From NCBI GenBank assembly GCA_036504445.1, contig DASXVE010000034.1, positions 1 through 64,000 of the forward strand: DNA of 64,000 bases, in the 5' to 3' direction. This document shows, in pieces, positions 43,517-52,019 of this stretch (positions within the stretch are counted from its first letter, which is position 1; every line of letters starts with the position of its first letter). Origin of the DNA: Candidatus Aquicultor sp. Lineage in GTDB: Bacteria; Actinomycetota; Aquicultoria; Aquicultorales; Aquicultoraceae. The notes beneath the pieces are model-generated. The model saw only the letters and a list, made by a program, of their open reading frames with translations, did not search any database and was not told the origin of the DNA. Made by a program: the position numbers and the translations under genes.

Positions 43517-43553
43517 CGCCACCGCAACCAAAGACGGTGGCGGCATGTTTTTT
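43517..43553 (+). terminator. Terminator of the reductase cassette
   Basis: CGCCACCG (43517-43524) pairs with CGGTGGCG (43535-43542), followed by GCATGTTTTTT. It ends the regulator-quinate-like-reductase unit. Confidence 0.8.
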
Positions 43554-43604
43554 AAGACGATTTGCGGAAACTATATATTATTTTGACGGAAATTATAGTT
43601 TCTT

Positions 43605-43633
43605 TTGACAAGTCTGAAGCATTTTTCTATAAT
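43605..43633 (+). promoter_or_regulatory. Consensus vegetative promoter of greA
   Basis: TTGACA (43605-43610), exactly 17 bp, then TATAAT (43628-43633): both hexamers are perfect sigma-70/SigA consensus. It drives greA and probably lysS. Confidence 0.9.
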
Positions 43634-43638
43634 ACTTA

Positions 43639-43676
43639 GCTAGCTTCCAGTGAAGCTAGCACTTTTTAAAAAGTGC
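43639..43676 (+). terminator. Attenuator-like hairpins in the greA leader
   Basis: Immediately after the expected transcription start, GCTAGCTTC (43639-43647) pairs with GAAGCTAGC (43652-43660), and TTTTT follows two bases later (43663-43667), as in an intrinsic terminator. The T-run is itself part of an 18-bp perfect palindrome GCACTTTTTAAAAAGTGC (43659-43676) that shares bases with the first stem, so the two structures exclude each other. An attenuation switch is inferred. Confidence 0.6.
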
Positions 43677-43702
43677 TTCTTACAGTAAAGGAGCGGGAAG
43701 TT

Positions 43703-44203
43703 TTGCCGGAGAAAGAGATCATCCTTACAAAAGATGGCTACAACAAATTAATAGAAGAATTACGCTATCTTGAAACAACTCGTCGTAAGCAGGTCGCGGC
43801 GCGCATCAAAGAATCCATCGAGTTCGGAGACTTAAGCGAAAACTCCGAGTATGATGATGCCAAGAACGAGCAGGCATTCGTCGAGGGTAGGATTATACAG
43901 ATTAACGACATGCTCTCGATGGCTAAGATCATCGAGGACAACGGGGTCAAGTCGAGCAAAGTTGCGATTGGCTGCCATGTTACACTGCTCGATGTCGAGT
44001 CTGGTGACGAGGAAGAGTACCACATCGTAGGCTCATTTGAAGCCGATCCAACGAATCACAAGATTTCCAACGAATCACCGGTCGGTCAGGCCATTATGGG
44101 TAAAAAGGCAGGAGAGGTCGTTCAAGTCCGCGTACCCGATGGTTTCCTGGAGTACAAGATTTTAAAGATTAAGTGCAATAACAACGGTAACCATAAGAAA
44201 TAA
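43703..44203 (+). CDS. greA: Transcript cleavage factor GreA
   Basis: GreA rescues backtracked RNA polymerase by stimulating cleavage of the RNA 3' end. From TTG 43703 (GGAG 9 nt upstream) the product is 166 residues, close to the usual 158. The N-terminal coiled coil has LTKDGYNKLIEELRYLETTR and the tip motif GDLSENSEYDDAKNEQAFVE with the acidic pair; the C-terminal FKBP-like domain has ISNESPVGQAIMGKKAGEVV. The longer frame from 43673 runs into the leader palindrome and is unlikely. The stop overlaps the lysS start (TAATG). Confidence 0.95.
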   Translation: MPEKEIILTKDGYNKLIEELRYLETTRRKQVAARIKESIEFGDLSENSEYDDAKNEQAFVEGRIIQINDMLSMAKIIEDNGVKSSKVAIGCHVTLLDVESGDEEEYHIVGSFEADPTNHKISNESPVGQAIMGKKAGEVVQVRVPDGFLEYKILKIKCNNNGNHKK

Positions 44204-45732
44204 TGGAAAAAGAATCGCAGACAAGTGGGCCCGAATTGGAAAAAGAAACTCAGGCCGAAGACATTAGCGAAGTAATGAGATTACGACGCCAGAAGCTTGA
44301 TCGAATCATAGCTTCTGGCGATGTTCCTTTTAAATCGAAATTTACCCGCACAAACCTCATTGCCGATATCATCAGCGAGCATCAAGACATTGCGCCCGGA
44401 GAGCACGTGGACGGCGAAGTCACGGTTGCCGGGCGTATAATGGCAATACGCCGTCACGGTAAAGCAAGTTTTATCGTGCTCAAAGACCGCAGTGCAAGCA
44501 TGCAGCTCTTTTTGTCACTGGGCACACTCGGCGAAGATCGCTATAAAACCTTTCTCGAATATGACATCGGCGATATCGTAGGTGTGTCCGGTATCGTCTT
44601 TAAGACGCGGCGCGGTGAATTATCCGTCGATGTCAGGGATTACACGCTGCTGACCAAATCATTGCGACCGCTGCCGGAAAAATGGCACGGTCTCAAAGAC
44701 GTCGAGGCGAGATACCGCCAGCGCTACGTAGACCTCATTATCAACCAGCAAGCGCGCGATACCTTACTGACCAGGACGAAGATCATCAAAGCGATCCGTC
44801 ACTGGCTCGACGAGCGAGATTTTATCGAAGTCGAAACGCCGATGCTGCAGGTTGTACCGGGCGGTGCAACCGCGCGGCCGTTTATCACGCATCACAATGC
44901 GCTCGACATCGATCTCTATATGCGAATCGCCCCCGAGCTCTACCTAAAGCGCCTGATTGTCGGCGACATGGAGCGCGTGTACGAACTCAACCGCAATTTT
45001 AGAAACGAAGGCCTGTCGGTGCGTCACAATCCCGAGTTTACAATGCTTGAGGTATACCAGGCGTACGCGGACTACCACGATATGATGAACCTGACCGAGG
45101 AACTCATCAAATACGCGGCGGATCAGGCGACGGGTACGCTCAAGCTTACATATCAAGGCCAGCCGGTCGACCTCTCAGGAAACTGGCAGCGCCTTACGAT
45201 GATAGAATCGATCGAAAAGTACGGCGGCGAAGCCGTGTCATTCGACCAAGATTCGGACGAGCTTCGCGCTATTGCGAAAAAGCACGGCATCGAACCGGAC
45301 AAACGCTGGGGCAAGGGTAAGATTATAAACGAGCTGTTCGAAAAACTTGTCGAAGGCAAGCTCTGGCAGCCGACATTTATCACCGATTATCCGGTCGAGA
45401 TCAGCCCGCTCGCCAAGAAAAAGCCGGACGATCCGAACGTGACCGAACGGTGGGAGTTAATCGTTATCGGTATCGAAGTAGGTACGGCGTTCTCCGAGTT
45501 AACCGACCCGATAGACCAACTGAATCGCTTCGAAGCGCAGGTTAAGACGAGCGTGTATGATGAAGAGGCACCAAAACAGGTCGATGAAGATTACGTGCGC
45601 GCGCTCGAATACGGAATGCCGCCGACCGGTGGTATGGGTTTGGGCATCGACCGTCTTGTTATGCTTTTGACTGATAACTACTCAATCCGAGAAGTCATCG
45701 GGTTCCCACACATGCGCCCAGAAAAAGCGTAA
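44203..45732 (+). CDS. lysS: Class II lysyl-tRNA synthetase LysS
   Basis: LysS charges tRNA-Lys. The 509-residue protein has an N-terminal OB-fold (AIRRHGKASFIVLKDRSASM), motif 1 near DFIEVETPMLQVVPGGATAR, motif 2 with NRNFRNEGLSVRHNPEFTML, and motif 3 PPTGGMGLGIDRLVMLLTDN. ATG 44203 overlaps the greA stop, indicating translational coupling. No T-box leader is present before it. Confidence 0.97.
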   Translation: MEKESQTSGPELEKETQAEDISEVMRLRRQKLDRIIASGDVPFKSKFTRTNLIADIISEHQDIAPGEHVDGEVTVAGRIMAIRRHGKASFIVLKDRSASMQLFLSLGTLGEDRYKTFLEYDIGDIVGVSGIVFKTRRGELSVDVRDYTLLTKSLRPLPEKWHGLKDVEARYRQRYVDLIINQQARDTLLTRTKIIKAIRHWLDERDFIEVETPMLQVVPGGATARPFITHHNALDIDLYMRIAPELYLKRLIVGDMERVYELNRNFRNEGLSVRHNPEFTMLEVYQAYADYHDMMNLTEELIKYAADQATGTLKLTYQGQPVDLSGNWQRLTMIESIEKYGGEAVSFDQDSDELRAIAKKHGIEPDKRWGKGKIINELFEKLVEGKLWQPTFITDYPVEISPLAKKKPDDPNVTERWELIVIGIEVGTAFSELTDPIDQLNRFEAQVKTSVYDEEAPKQVDEDYVRALEYGMPPTGGMGLGIDRLVMLLTDNYSIREVIGFPHMRPEKA

Positions 45733-46059
45733 GCAGCAAAGTTTTCCCTCGAAGTTTCAACCGGCGTACGGTTTATTTAAGGCATACCGGCGCGCGCAAA
45801 ATCCGGCCGAGAAATTAATACAAATAATTGTCGATATTACGGTTGTCTTTTTAAGGATTTTGGGTAAGGATACCGATAACACGTTGTATAGCCGATCACA
45901 AGGTTGCTTTCGCCGTGTCGCAGTAGACGTGGTAAAATGGTCTTAACTGTTTGTCGCAAAATATTTGTGGGCATATTACAGTTAGTAGCTGCGCAAATAA
46001 ATCAAGTGAAGGTGCATTTGCATATGGCTCTACTAGGAATTATGGAAGGGAGATAAGCC
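45733..46059. other. Intergenic region between lysS and clpC
   Basis: No gene is supported in this 327-bp gap. ctsR, mcsA and mcsB, which precede clpC in many Firmicutes, are absent, and I see no CtsR heptad repeat, CIRCE or HAIR-like operator. The one notable element is the sigma-28-like sequence at 45852-45879, listed separately. A TAAAAT (about 45934) could be a vegetative -10 box without a clear -35. Confidence 0.6.
45852..45879 (+). promoter_or_regulatory. Sigma-28-like promoter candidate upstream of clpC
   Basis: TAAG (45852-45855), 16 bp, ACCGATAA (45872-45879): the same form as the element before flbD apart from one base in the -10. It would give clpC a leader of about 170 nt. The functional link between clpC and motility is speculative. 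Confidence 0.35.
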
Positions 46060-48522
46060 ATGTTTGAGCGGTTTACCGAGCGAGCGCGTCGCGTCGTTGT
46101 CTTCGCACAAGAAGAGGCGCGCATGCTCAATCAGAATTACATAGGAACAGAGCACCTTCTCCTAGGCTTAATCAGGGAAGAGGAAGGCGTAGCAGCTCGG
46201 GCGCTTCAAAGCTTGGGCATCAGCTTGTATGATGTCCGCGCGCAGGTCGAAGAAATTATCGGCCGTGGCACAAGCGCTCCTGTTGGCCATATTCCGTTTA
46301 CACCGCGGGCTAAGAAAGTCCTCGAACTCTCATTGCGAGAGGCGTTACAGCTCGGGCACAACTATATCGGTACCGAGCATATCCTTTTAGGCCTCATCAG
46401 AGAAGGTGAGGGTGTTGCTGCTAGAGTCTTGTACAACCTTGGTGCGGACCTTGATCGGGTTAGAAACCAGGTTATCCAGCTATTGAGCGGTTACTATGGC
46501 AAGACAAGCAGCGAGCCGAGCACGTACGGTCGTACCTACGGCGGTTCATTATTAGATGAATTCGGGCGCAATCTCACACGCCTTGCGCACGAAGGCAAAC
46601 TCGACCCGGTGATCGGGCGCGAGACCGAGATTGAGCGCGTCATGCAGATTCTCTCTCGCCGCACGAAAAACAATCCGGTGCTCATTGGCGAGCCTGGCGT
46701 TGGTAAAACTGCGGTTGTCGAGGGGCTGGCGCAAAAGATCTCAGACAACGATGTGCCCGACATTCTCAAGAACAAAGAGATTTATACACTCGACCTTGGG
46801 GCTCTGGTCGCCGGTTCGAAGTATCGTGGCGAGTTTGAGGAGCGCTTAAAAAAGGTCATGAAGGAGATCCGCGAGCGGGGTGACATTATCCTATTCGTCG
46901 ATGAGATGCATAACTTGGTCGGCGCTGGCGCCGCCGAGGGTGCGATCGATGCGGCGAGCATTTTGAAACCGGCTCTGGCTCGAGGCGAACTACAAACAAT
47001 CGGTGCCACGACGCTTGATGAGTACCGCAAGCATGTCGAGAAAGACGCTGCGCTTGAGCGTAGGTTCCAGCCGATAACCGTTGGCGAACCGTCGATTCAA
47101 GAAACGGTTGATATCTTAAAAGGCTTGCGCGAGCGTTACGAAGAGCACCACCACGTGACGATTACCGATGATGCACTAACGGCTGCAGCACAGCTTGCCG
47201 ACCGTTACATCGCGGACAGGTTCTTGCCGGATAAGGCGATCGACCTGGTAGACGAGGCTGCTTCCAAAGTGCGCATGCAGCGCATGTCGGTTCCGGCCGA
47301 GTCGCTCACCGTTGAAGAAGATTTACGCAACCTGCGCCGCGAGAAAGAAGCGGCCGTTGCATTACAGGATTACGAGAAAGCAGCAGCTATTCGCGATAAA
47401 GAACGCAGCATCGAAATCGAGCTCTCCGCCAAGGATTCTACCTGGGAGGCGCTCGCGCAGATGCCGGTAGCAACCGTTACCGAAGAGCAGATCGCCGAAG
47501 TCGTTGCGACATGGACCGGTATCCCGGTCTTTCGTCTCACCGAAGAAGAGACGGCGAAACTGCTTCGCATGGAGGATGAGCTACACAAGCGTGTCATTAG
47601 CCAGGAAGAGGCCATTAAGGCTATCTCAAAGGCCATCAGGCGCACGCGCGCCGGGTTGAAAGACCCGAAACGCCCGAGCGGGTCGTTTGTCTTCCTGGGA
47701 CCATCTGGCGTTGGTAAAACCGAGCTGGCAAAAGCGTTGGCCGAGTTCCTCTTTGGCGATGAGCAGGCACTGATTCAGCTCGACATGAGCGAGTACATGG
47801 AGAAACACACAGTGAGCCGTATGGTCGGTTCACCGCCTGGATACGTAGGCTATGACGAGGGCGGGCAGCTCACCGAGAAGGTGCGCAGGCGTCCGTACTC
47901 AGTCATCTTGCTCGATGAGATCGAGAAGGCGCACCCGGATGTCTTTAATATCCTCCTGCAAATTCTCGAGGACGGTCGTTTGACCGATTCCCAGGGTCGT
48001 CAGGTCGATTTCAAGAATACGATTCTCATCATGACGTCCAACTTGGGCGCGCGCTATATCCAAAAAGGTACGCCGCTCGGGTTCGGTAAGAGCCAGGAAG
48101 GCATGGATTACAACGATATGAAGAACAAGGTTATGGGCGAGATTAAGAAAACGTTCCGGCCGGAGTTCTTGAACCGTATCGACGATGTCATCGTCTTCCA
48201 CGAGCTCACGCGAGACGACATCAAGAAGATCGTCGATCTCATGTTTAAGCGGATCATCGACCAGCTCAGAGAGCAGGCGATCTACGTCGAGCTCACCGAA
48301 GAGGCGAAAGACTACCTCGTGAAGGAAGGATACGAACCCGCCATGGGTGCGCGGCCGTTGAGGCGCGCAATCCAGCGGTTTATCGAGGACCCGATTTCGG
48401 AGGGGCTGCTCTCTGCGCAATTCCGGTCCGGCGACACAATCGTCGTTACTGAAAAAGAAGGAAAGCTTGACTTCAGCAAGCTTGAGCCGGCAAGTATAGG
48501 CGCCGGCGGGCGTGAGGTATGA
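46060..48522 (+). CDS. clpC: ATP-dependent Clp protease ATPase subunit ClpC
   Basis: ClpC is a hexameric AAA+ unfoldase that feeds ClpP. The 820-residue product has two N-terminal Clp repeats ([20 protein letters not shown] and [20 protein letters not shown]), AAA-1 with [20 protein letters not shown] near 210, a UVR-like linker ([20 protein letters not shown]), and AAA-2 with [20 protein letters not shown] near 548. The ATG follows GGAAGGGAGATAAGCC. It overlaps radA by 4 bp (ATGA). Confidence 0.97.
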   Translation: MFERFTERARRVVVFAQEEARMLNQNYIGTEHLLLGLIREEEGVAARALQSLGISLYDVRAQVEEIIGRGTSAPVGHIPFTPRAKKVLELSLREALQLGHNYIGTEHILLGLIREGEGVAARVLYNLGADLDRVRNQVIQLLSGYYGKTSSEPSTYGRTYGGSLLDEFGRNLTRLAHEGKLDPVIGRETEIERVMQILSRRTKNNPVLIGEPGVGKTAVVEGLAQKISDNDVPDILKNKEIYTLDLGALVAGSKYRGEFEERLKKVMKEIRERGDIILFVDEMHNLVGAGAAEGAIDAASILKPALARGELQTIGATTLDEYRKHVEKDAALERRFQPITVGEPSIQETVDILKGLRERYEEHHHVTITDDALTAAAQLADRYIADRFLPDKAIDLVDEAASKVRMQRMSVPAESLTVEEDLRNLRREKEAAVALQDYEKAAAIRDKERSIEIELSAKDSTWEALAQMPVATVTEEQIAEVVATWTGIPVFRLTEEETAKLLRMEDELHKRVISQEEAIKAISKAIRRTRAGLKDPKRPSGSFVFLGPSGVGKTELAKALAEFLFGDEQALIQLDMSEYMEKHTVSRMVGSPPGYVGYDEGGQLTEKVRRRPYSVILLDEIEKAHPDVFNILLQILEDGRLTDSQGRQVDFKNTILIMTSNLGARYIQKGTPLGFGKSQEGMDYNDMKNKVMGEIKKTFRPEFLNRIDDVIVFHELTRDDIKKIVDLMFKRIIDQLREQAIYVELTEEAKDYLVKEGYEPAMGARPLRRAIQRFIEDPISEGLLSAQFRSGDTIVVTEKEGKLDFSKLEPASIGAGGREV

Positions 48523-49877
48523 GCAAAATAAAATATATAGTGAGATGCCAGGTCTGTGGGTGCACCGCTCCTAAGTGGATGGGGCGATGTCCCGATTGTG
48601 GTGAATGGAACACCATGGTCGAGGAACCACTTGATCCTGGCATTTCGTCGTCATCAACCCGCGGTAGTTTCGCGCCCGGCGAAAAGGCGCAGCCGATAAC
48701 CGATGTTGTGGTTGAGCACGAGACTAGAATCCCGACAGGCCTCAACGAACTCGACCGGGTTCTGGGTGGCGGGGTGGTACCGGGCTCGCTGGTACTTATC
48801 GGCGGCGAGCCGGGGATAGGAAAATCGACGCTGCTTTTGCAGGCGGCGCATGAACTCTCCGGTAGGATCGGCAAAGTGCTCGTCGTCTCCGGCGAAGAGT
48901 CGGTGCGCCAGATTTCGCTCAGAGCAAACCGTTTAGGAACGCTCAAACCCGATCTCTTCCTGCTTTCCGAGGTCGATGTAACCTTGATCGATTCACAGGT
49001 GAAAGCGCTTCAGCCGGGTTTACTCATCATCGATTCAATTCAAACGATGTTTCATCCCGACGTCGCTTCGGCCCCGGGAAGCGTAAGCCAGGTGCGCGAG
49101 AGTACACATTATCTGATGCGCCTCGCGAAGGGCAGCGGTATCCCAACGTTTATCGTCGGGCACGTCACCAAGGACGGCTCGATTGCCGGGCCGCGCGTGC
49201 TCGAGCACATGGTCGACACCGTCCTCTACTTTGAAGGGGATAACTACCAGTCATTTCGTATCGTACGCGCGGTAAAGAACCGCTATGGATCAACCAACGA
49301 GATCGGCATCTTCGAAATGACTGATGCCGGCTTAATCGAAGTCGCCAACCCGTCCGCGCTCTTCTTAAGCCAGCGCCCCGAACACTCACCGGGCTCGGTT
49401 GTAATCGCCACGGTAGAGGGGACGCGCCCGCTTCTTGTCGAGTTGCAATCGCTTGTGTCGGAATCGCACTTGTCGATGCCCAGGCGTATGGCAACGGGTC
49501 TCGATTTCAACCGGATCGCTTTAATCGTTGCCGTTTTAGATAGGCGCTTCGGGATGCGTCTTGGCTCTGAGGATATTTACGTCAACGTGGTCGGCGGCGT
49601 CAAAGTCAACGAACCGGCTGCGGATTTGGGCATCGCGCTGGCGATTGCATCGGCACACCGCGACAACACGGTGCCCGCCGATTGTGTGGCCATCGGCGAG
49701 ATCGGTCTTGCCGGCGAGGTTCGCTTCGTCAATCAGCTCGAGCAGCGCCTCAAAGAGGCCGAGAAACTCGGCTTCAAGCGCGCTATCATTCCCGACCAGG
49801 AGTTACGCGGCGCGAAAATCGGCCTTGAGCTCTTCCGCGCGAAGAATTTGGGCCAAGCGCTCGATTATATTAGCTAG
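48519..49877 (+). CDS. radA: DNA repair protein RadA
   Basis: RadA is a RecA-like helicase that aids branch migration in recombination. The 452-residue protein has the N-terminal zinc finger with Cys 10, 13, 24 and 27 ([20 protein letters not shown]), Walker [21 protein letters not shown], the RadA-specific [15 protein letters not shown] (canonical KNRFG with Phe to Tyr) and a C-terminal Lon-like domain ([17 protein letters not shown]). It is coupled to clpC by the 4-bp overlap. Confidence 0.96.
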   Translation: MSKIKYIVRCQVCGCTAPKWMGRCPDCGEWNTMVEEPLDPGISSSSTRGSFAPGEKAQPITDVVVEHETRIPTGLNELDRVLGGGVVPGSLVLIGGEPGIGKSTLLLQAAHELSGRIGKVLVVSGEESVRQISLRANRLGTLKPDLFLLSEVDVTLIDSQVKALQPGLLIIDSIQTMFHPDVASAPGSVSQVRESTHYLMRLAKGSGIPTFIVGHVTKDGSIAGPRVLEHMVDTVLYFEGDNYQSFRIVRAVKNRYGSTNEIGIFEMTDAGLIEVANPSALFLSQRPEHSPGSVVIATVEGTRPLLVELQSLVSESHLSMPRRMATGLDFNRIALIVAVLDRRFGMRLGSEDIYVNVVGGVKVNEPAADLGIALAIASAHRDNTVPADCVAIGEIGLAGEVRFVNQLEQRLKEAEKLGFKRAIIPDQELRGAKIGLELFRAKNLGQALDYIS

Positions 49878-49925
49878 ATTATTTCTTTGCCTGTGCCACG
49901 CTTCCGCAGGTGCTGCCAGTGCCGT

Positions 49926-50115
49926 ATATTTTCGACCGATTGGTCGAAAATATCCCACATATTTGAACGCTCGGTTGAAATACTATGCGACCGAGACGTG
50001 TCCGACAAACCAACCGAAAAAACTTTAGATTATCCCGGTAGTACCCCTAAACCAGCGATCGTTTGCAGCCGATGGATTTAACAACGGAAATTGGTTATGA
50101 TATTCAAATAACCAA
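49926..50115. promoter_or_regulatory. Palindromic operators between radA and disA
   Basis: ATATTTTCGACC (49926-49937) and GGTCGAAAATAT (49942-49953) form a perfect 12-bp inverted repeat around GATT. Its 24-bp core equals the nadB site at 22 positions. A degenerate second copy, TTGAACGCTCGGTTGAAA, is at 49963-49980. A different inverted repeat TTGGTTAT-N9-ATAACCAA lies at 50091-50115. No T-run follows the first, so it is an operator rather than a terminator. The 315-bp gap has no supported gene. Confidence 0.6.
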
Positions 50116-50192
50116 GAAGGATATGAACCGGAAAGTATTATCTCACAGCATAGTACGGGGCTAATACATTACAACATCTCAGGTAGCTAGAT

Positions 50193-51269
50193 ATGGTGCA
50201 GCTTAGTCGTCGTGAGGAAAAAGAACTCGTAAAAGCGCTCGAAAAGGTCGCTCCCGGCACCGAGCTCAGGGAGGGCTTGGAAAACATTCTGAGCGCGCGC
50301 ACCGGTGCTCTCATAATTATTGGCGATACCGAGGAAGTCCAGGCGCTGTGCAACGGCGGCTTCCAGCTCTCGGTAGAGTTCTCGGCGCAACGGCTCTTCG
50401 AGCTTGCGAAAATGGACGGCGCGATTATCATGGACGGCCAGATAAGCCACATCCTACGTGCGAACGTTCACCTGGTTCCCGATCCGACCCTACCGACAAG
50501 CGAAACCGGCATGCGGCATCGTACTGCCGAGCGTGTCGCCCGCCAGACGCAATCCCTTGTTATTTCGATTTCTCAGCGACGCGACGTAGTTTCACTCTAT
50601 CTCGACGGTATCAAGTACGCCATGCAAGATATCAGGGTGCTTCTTGCCAAAGCCAATCAAGCACTGCAAACGCTTGAGAAGTATAAAGCGCGCCTTGATG
50701 AAGTTCTCGCGAACTTAAGTGCACTCGAGTTTGAAGACCTGGCGACGCTTCTCGATGTGGTCACGGTATTGCAGCGCTATGAGATGGTCGGGCGTGTTTC
50801 CAGGGAAGTAGAGCGCTACATCAGCGAACTCGGAACAGAGGGGCGCCTGATTCGTATGCAGCTCGATGAGCTTGTCGGCAACGCCGATGAGCAATCGATC
50901 ATGATTATTAAAGATTATGCGCTCGATCAGAGCCATGTCGATGATGCCGTTGAACGGCTCGCAGAGCTTACACAGGAAGAGTTGCTCGATCTTGCAGAGA
51001 TCGCGAAGATTCTTGGCTATTCCGAGGTCGTTGACCTGCTTGAGCAACCGGTGCATTCGAGAGGCTACAGGCTTTTAAGTAAAATCCCGAGGCTCTCACT
51101 CAACCTCATCGAGCGGATTGTGGTGAAATTCCACAACCTGCAATTGGTGATGAAAGCCACGATCGAAGAGCTCGATTCGGTGGAAGGTGTGGGCCCGATT
51201 CGTGCCAAGACAATCAAAGACGGGCTGCAACGGCTCAAAGAATACAACATTCTTGAAAGATACATCTAG
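50193..51269 (+). CDS. disA: DNA integrity scanning diadenylate cyclase DisA
   Basis: DisA makes the second messenger c-di-AMP from two ATP and stops when it meets branched DNA. The 358-residue protein has the DAC domain with MDGAIIMDGQISHILRANVH (DGA motif near residue 75) and TGMRHRTAERVARQTQSLVI (RHR near 108), a helical linker, and a C-terminal HhH domain with IEELDSVEGVGPIRAKTIKD. Gene order radA-disA is conserved in Gram-positives. No c-di-AMP riboswitch was recognised in the window. Confidence 0.97.
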   Translation: MVQLSRREEKELVKALEKVAPGTELREGLENILSARTGALIIIGDTEEVQALCNGGFQLSVEFSAQRLFELAKMDGAIIMDGQISHILRANVHLVPDPTLPTSETGMRHRTAERVARQTQSLVISISQRRDVVSLYLDGIKYAMQDIRVLLAKANQALQTLEKYKARLDEVLANLSALEFEDLATLLDVVTVLQRYEMVGRVSREVERYISELGTEGRLIRMQLDELVGNADEQSIMIIKDYALDQSHVDDAVERLAELTQEELLDLAEIAKILGYSEVVDLLEQPVHSRGYRLLSKIPRLSLNLIERIVVKFHNLQLVMKATIEELDSVEGVGPIRAKTIKDGLQRLKEYNILERYI

Positions 51270-51665
51270 CTAGGTTAAACTATAAACTCCCAGCGTATCA
51301 AGCTTTTCATTCTCTTTTGATATAATGCCGTCCAAATCAAGGCCGAGGATCGAGCAAATTCCAGCCAGGTAGAAAAGGGTGTGCCCGAGCTCTTCTTCTA
51401 AAGCTTCCAAGCAACCCGGGCACAAAGACCCGTCGATATGGGTTCGCATGTAATGGGCGAGCTCGACCAGGGTAATATTGTCGGGAATTGGTTGCTTAGA
51501 GGCGTCGATTTTTAAACAGCCGCAGGACGTAACCGAGTTTACGATAGCCCGGTTGACGTGGGCGCTCGATTCTTGAAGTTTCGACATTACGTCAAGAACG
51601 CTCCGATAGCGCACGAGGTGTTCCGATACCGTGCTCTGGAATTGGTTGCAGTGACTCATTGTCAT
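51270..51665 (-). CDS. Small helical protein labelled DUF1573-type, MazG-like C-terminus
   Basis: The 131-residue protein reads SHCNQFQSTVSEHLVRYRSV, SKLQESSAHVNRAIVNSVTS-CGCLKI and a C-terminal part LCPGCLEALEEELGHTLFYL-AGICSILGLDLD. Proteins of this type in anaerobic Firmicutes are labelled DUF1573; the E..EELGH..FYLAGIC helix recalls MazG-type all-alpha nucleotide pyrophosphohydrolases. Cys residues in CGC and CPGC may bind metal. I chose ATG 51665 because GGAG lies just upstream on the minus strand; the frame stays open further but without support. Function is unknown. Confidence 0.7.
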   Translation of the reverse strand: MTMSHCNQFQSTVSEHLVRYRSVLDVMSKLQESSAHVNRAIVNSVTSCGCLKIDASKQPIPDNITLVELAHYMRTHIDGSLCPGCLEALEEELGHTLFYLAGICSILGLDLDGIISKENEKLDTLGVYSLT

Positions 51666-51696
51666 AATTACTCCTTCGACGCATCCGGCACCACCA

Positions 51697-51746
51697 ATTT
51701 TATTGACTTTACTTGCGGTTGTCAAATTAACTAACGTCATTATACT
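51697..51746. promoter_or_regulatory. Overlapping divergent promoters
   Basis: On the minus strand TTGACA (51725-51720), 17 bp and TAAAAT (51702-51697) give a near-consensus promoter for the MazG-like gene. On the plus strand TTGTCA (51719-51724), 16 bp and TATACT (51741-51746) face the PIN/TRAM gene. The two -35 boxes overlap, so only one polymerase could bind at a time. The remaining gap to 52019 holds a palindrome CACACGTGTG (51906-51915) and no supported gene. Confidence 0.6.
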
Positions 51747-52019
51747 GCGGTTATAGTATAGTGTTACGGGAGGTAATAGCTTCATCCGAAAACCAATAAC
51801 TGGGCTATGAAGCGCCAAACTCGGCTTGTCTAGCTGTTTCACTGATTTAACTATCGGGCCTGAAGGGAATACGGAAGCGTTGGTATAGTGCATGGATTAT
51901 ATCGTCACACGTGTGTTATTCTAGAATTGCTATGTAAAACCGGGTTACTAAATGCGGGAGGTGGTGCCGCCGCAATATGTGAAGGTAAGGAAACCACGAG
52001 TTAAATAGAGGTGTTAGTA

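Noticed and set aside
45733-46059. CtsR, HAIR or CIRCE heat-shock operator before clpC
   Set aside because: None of the consensus repeats could be found in the gap.
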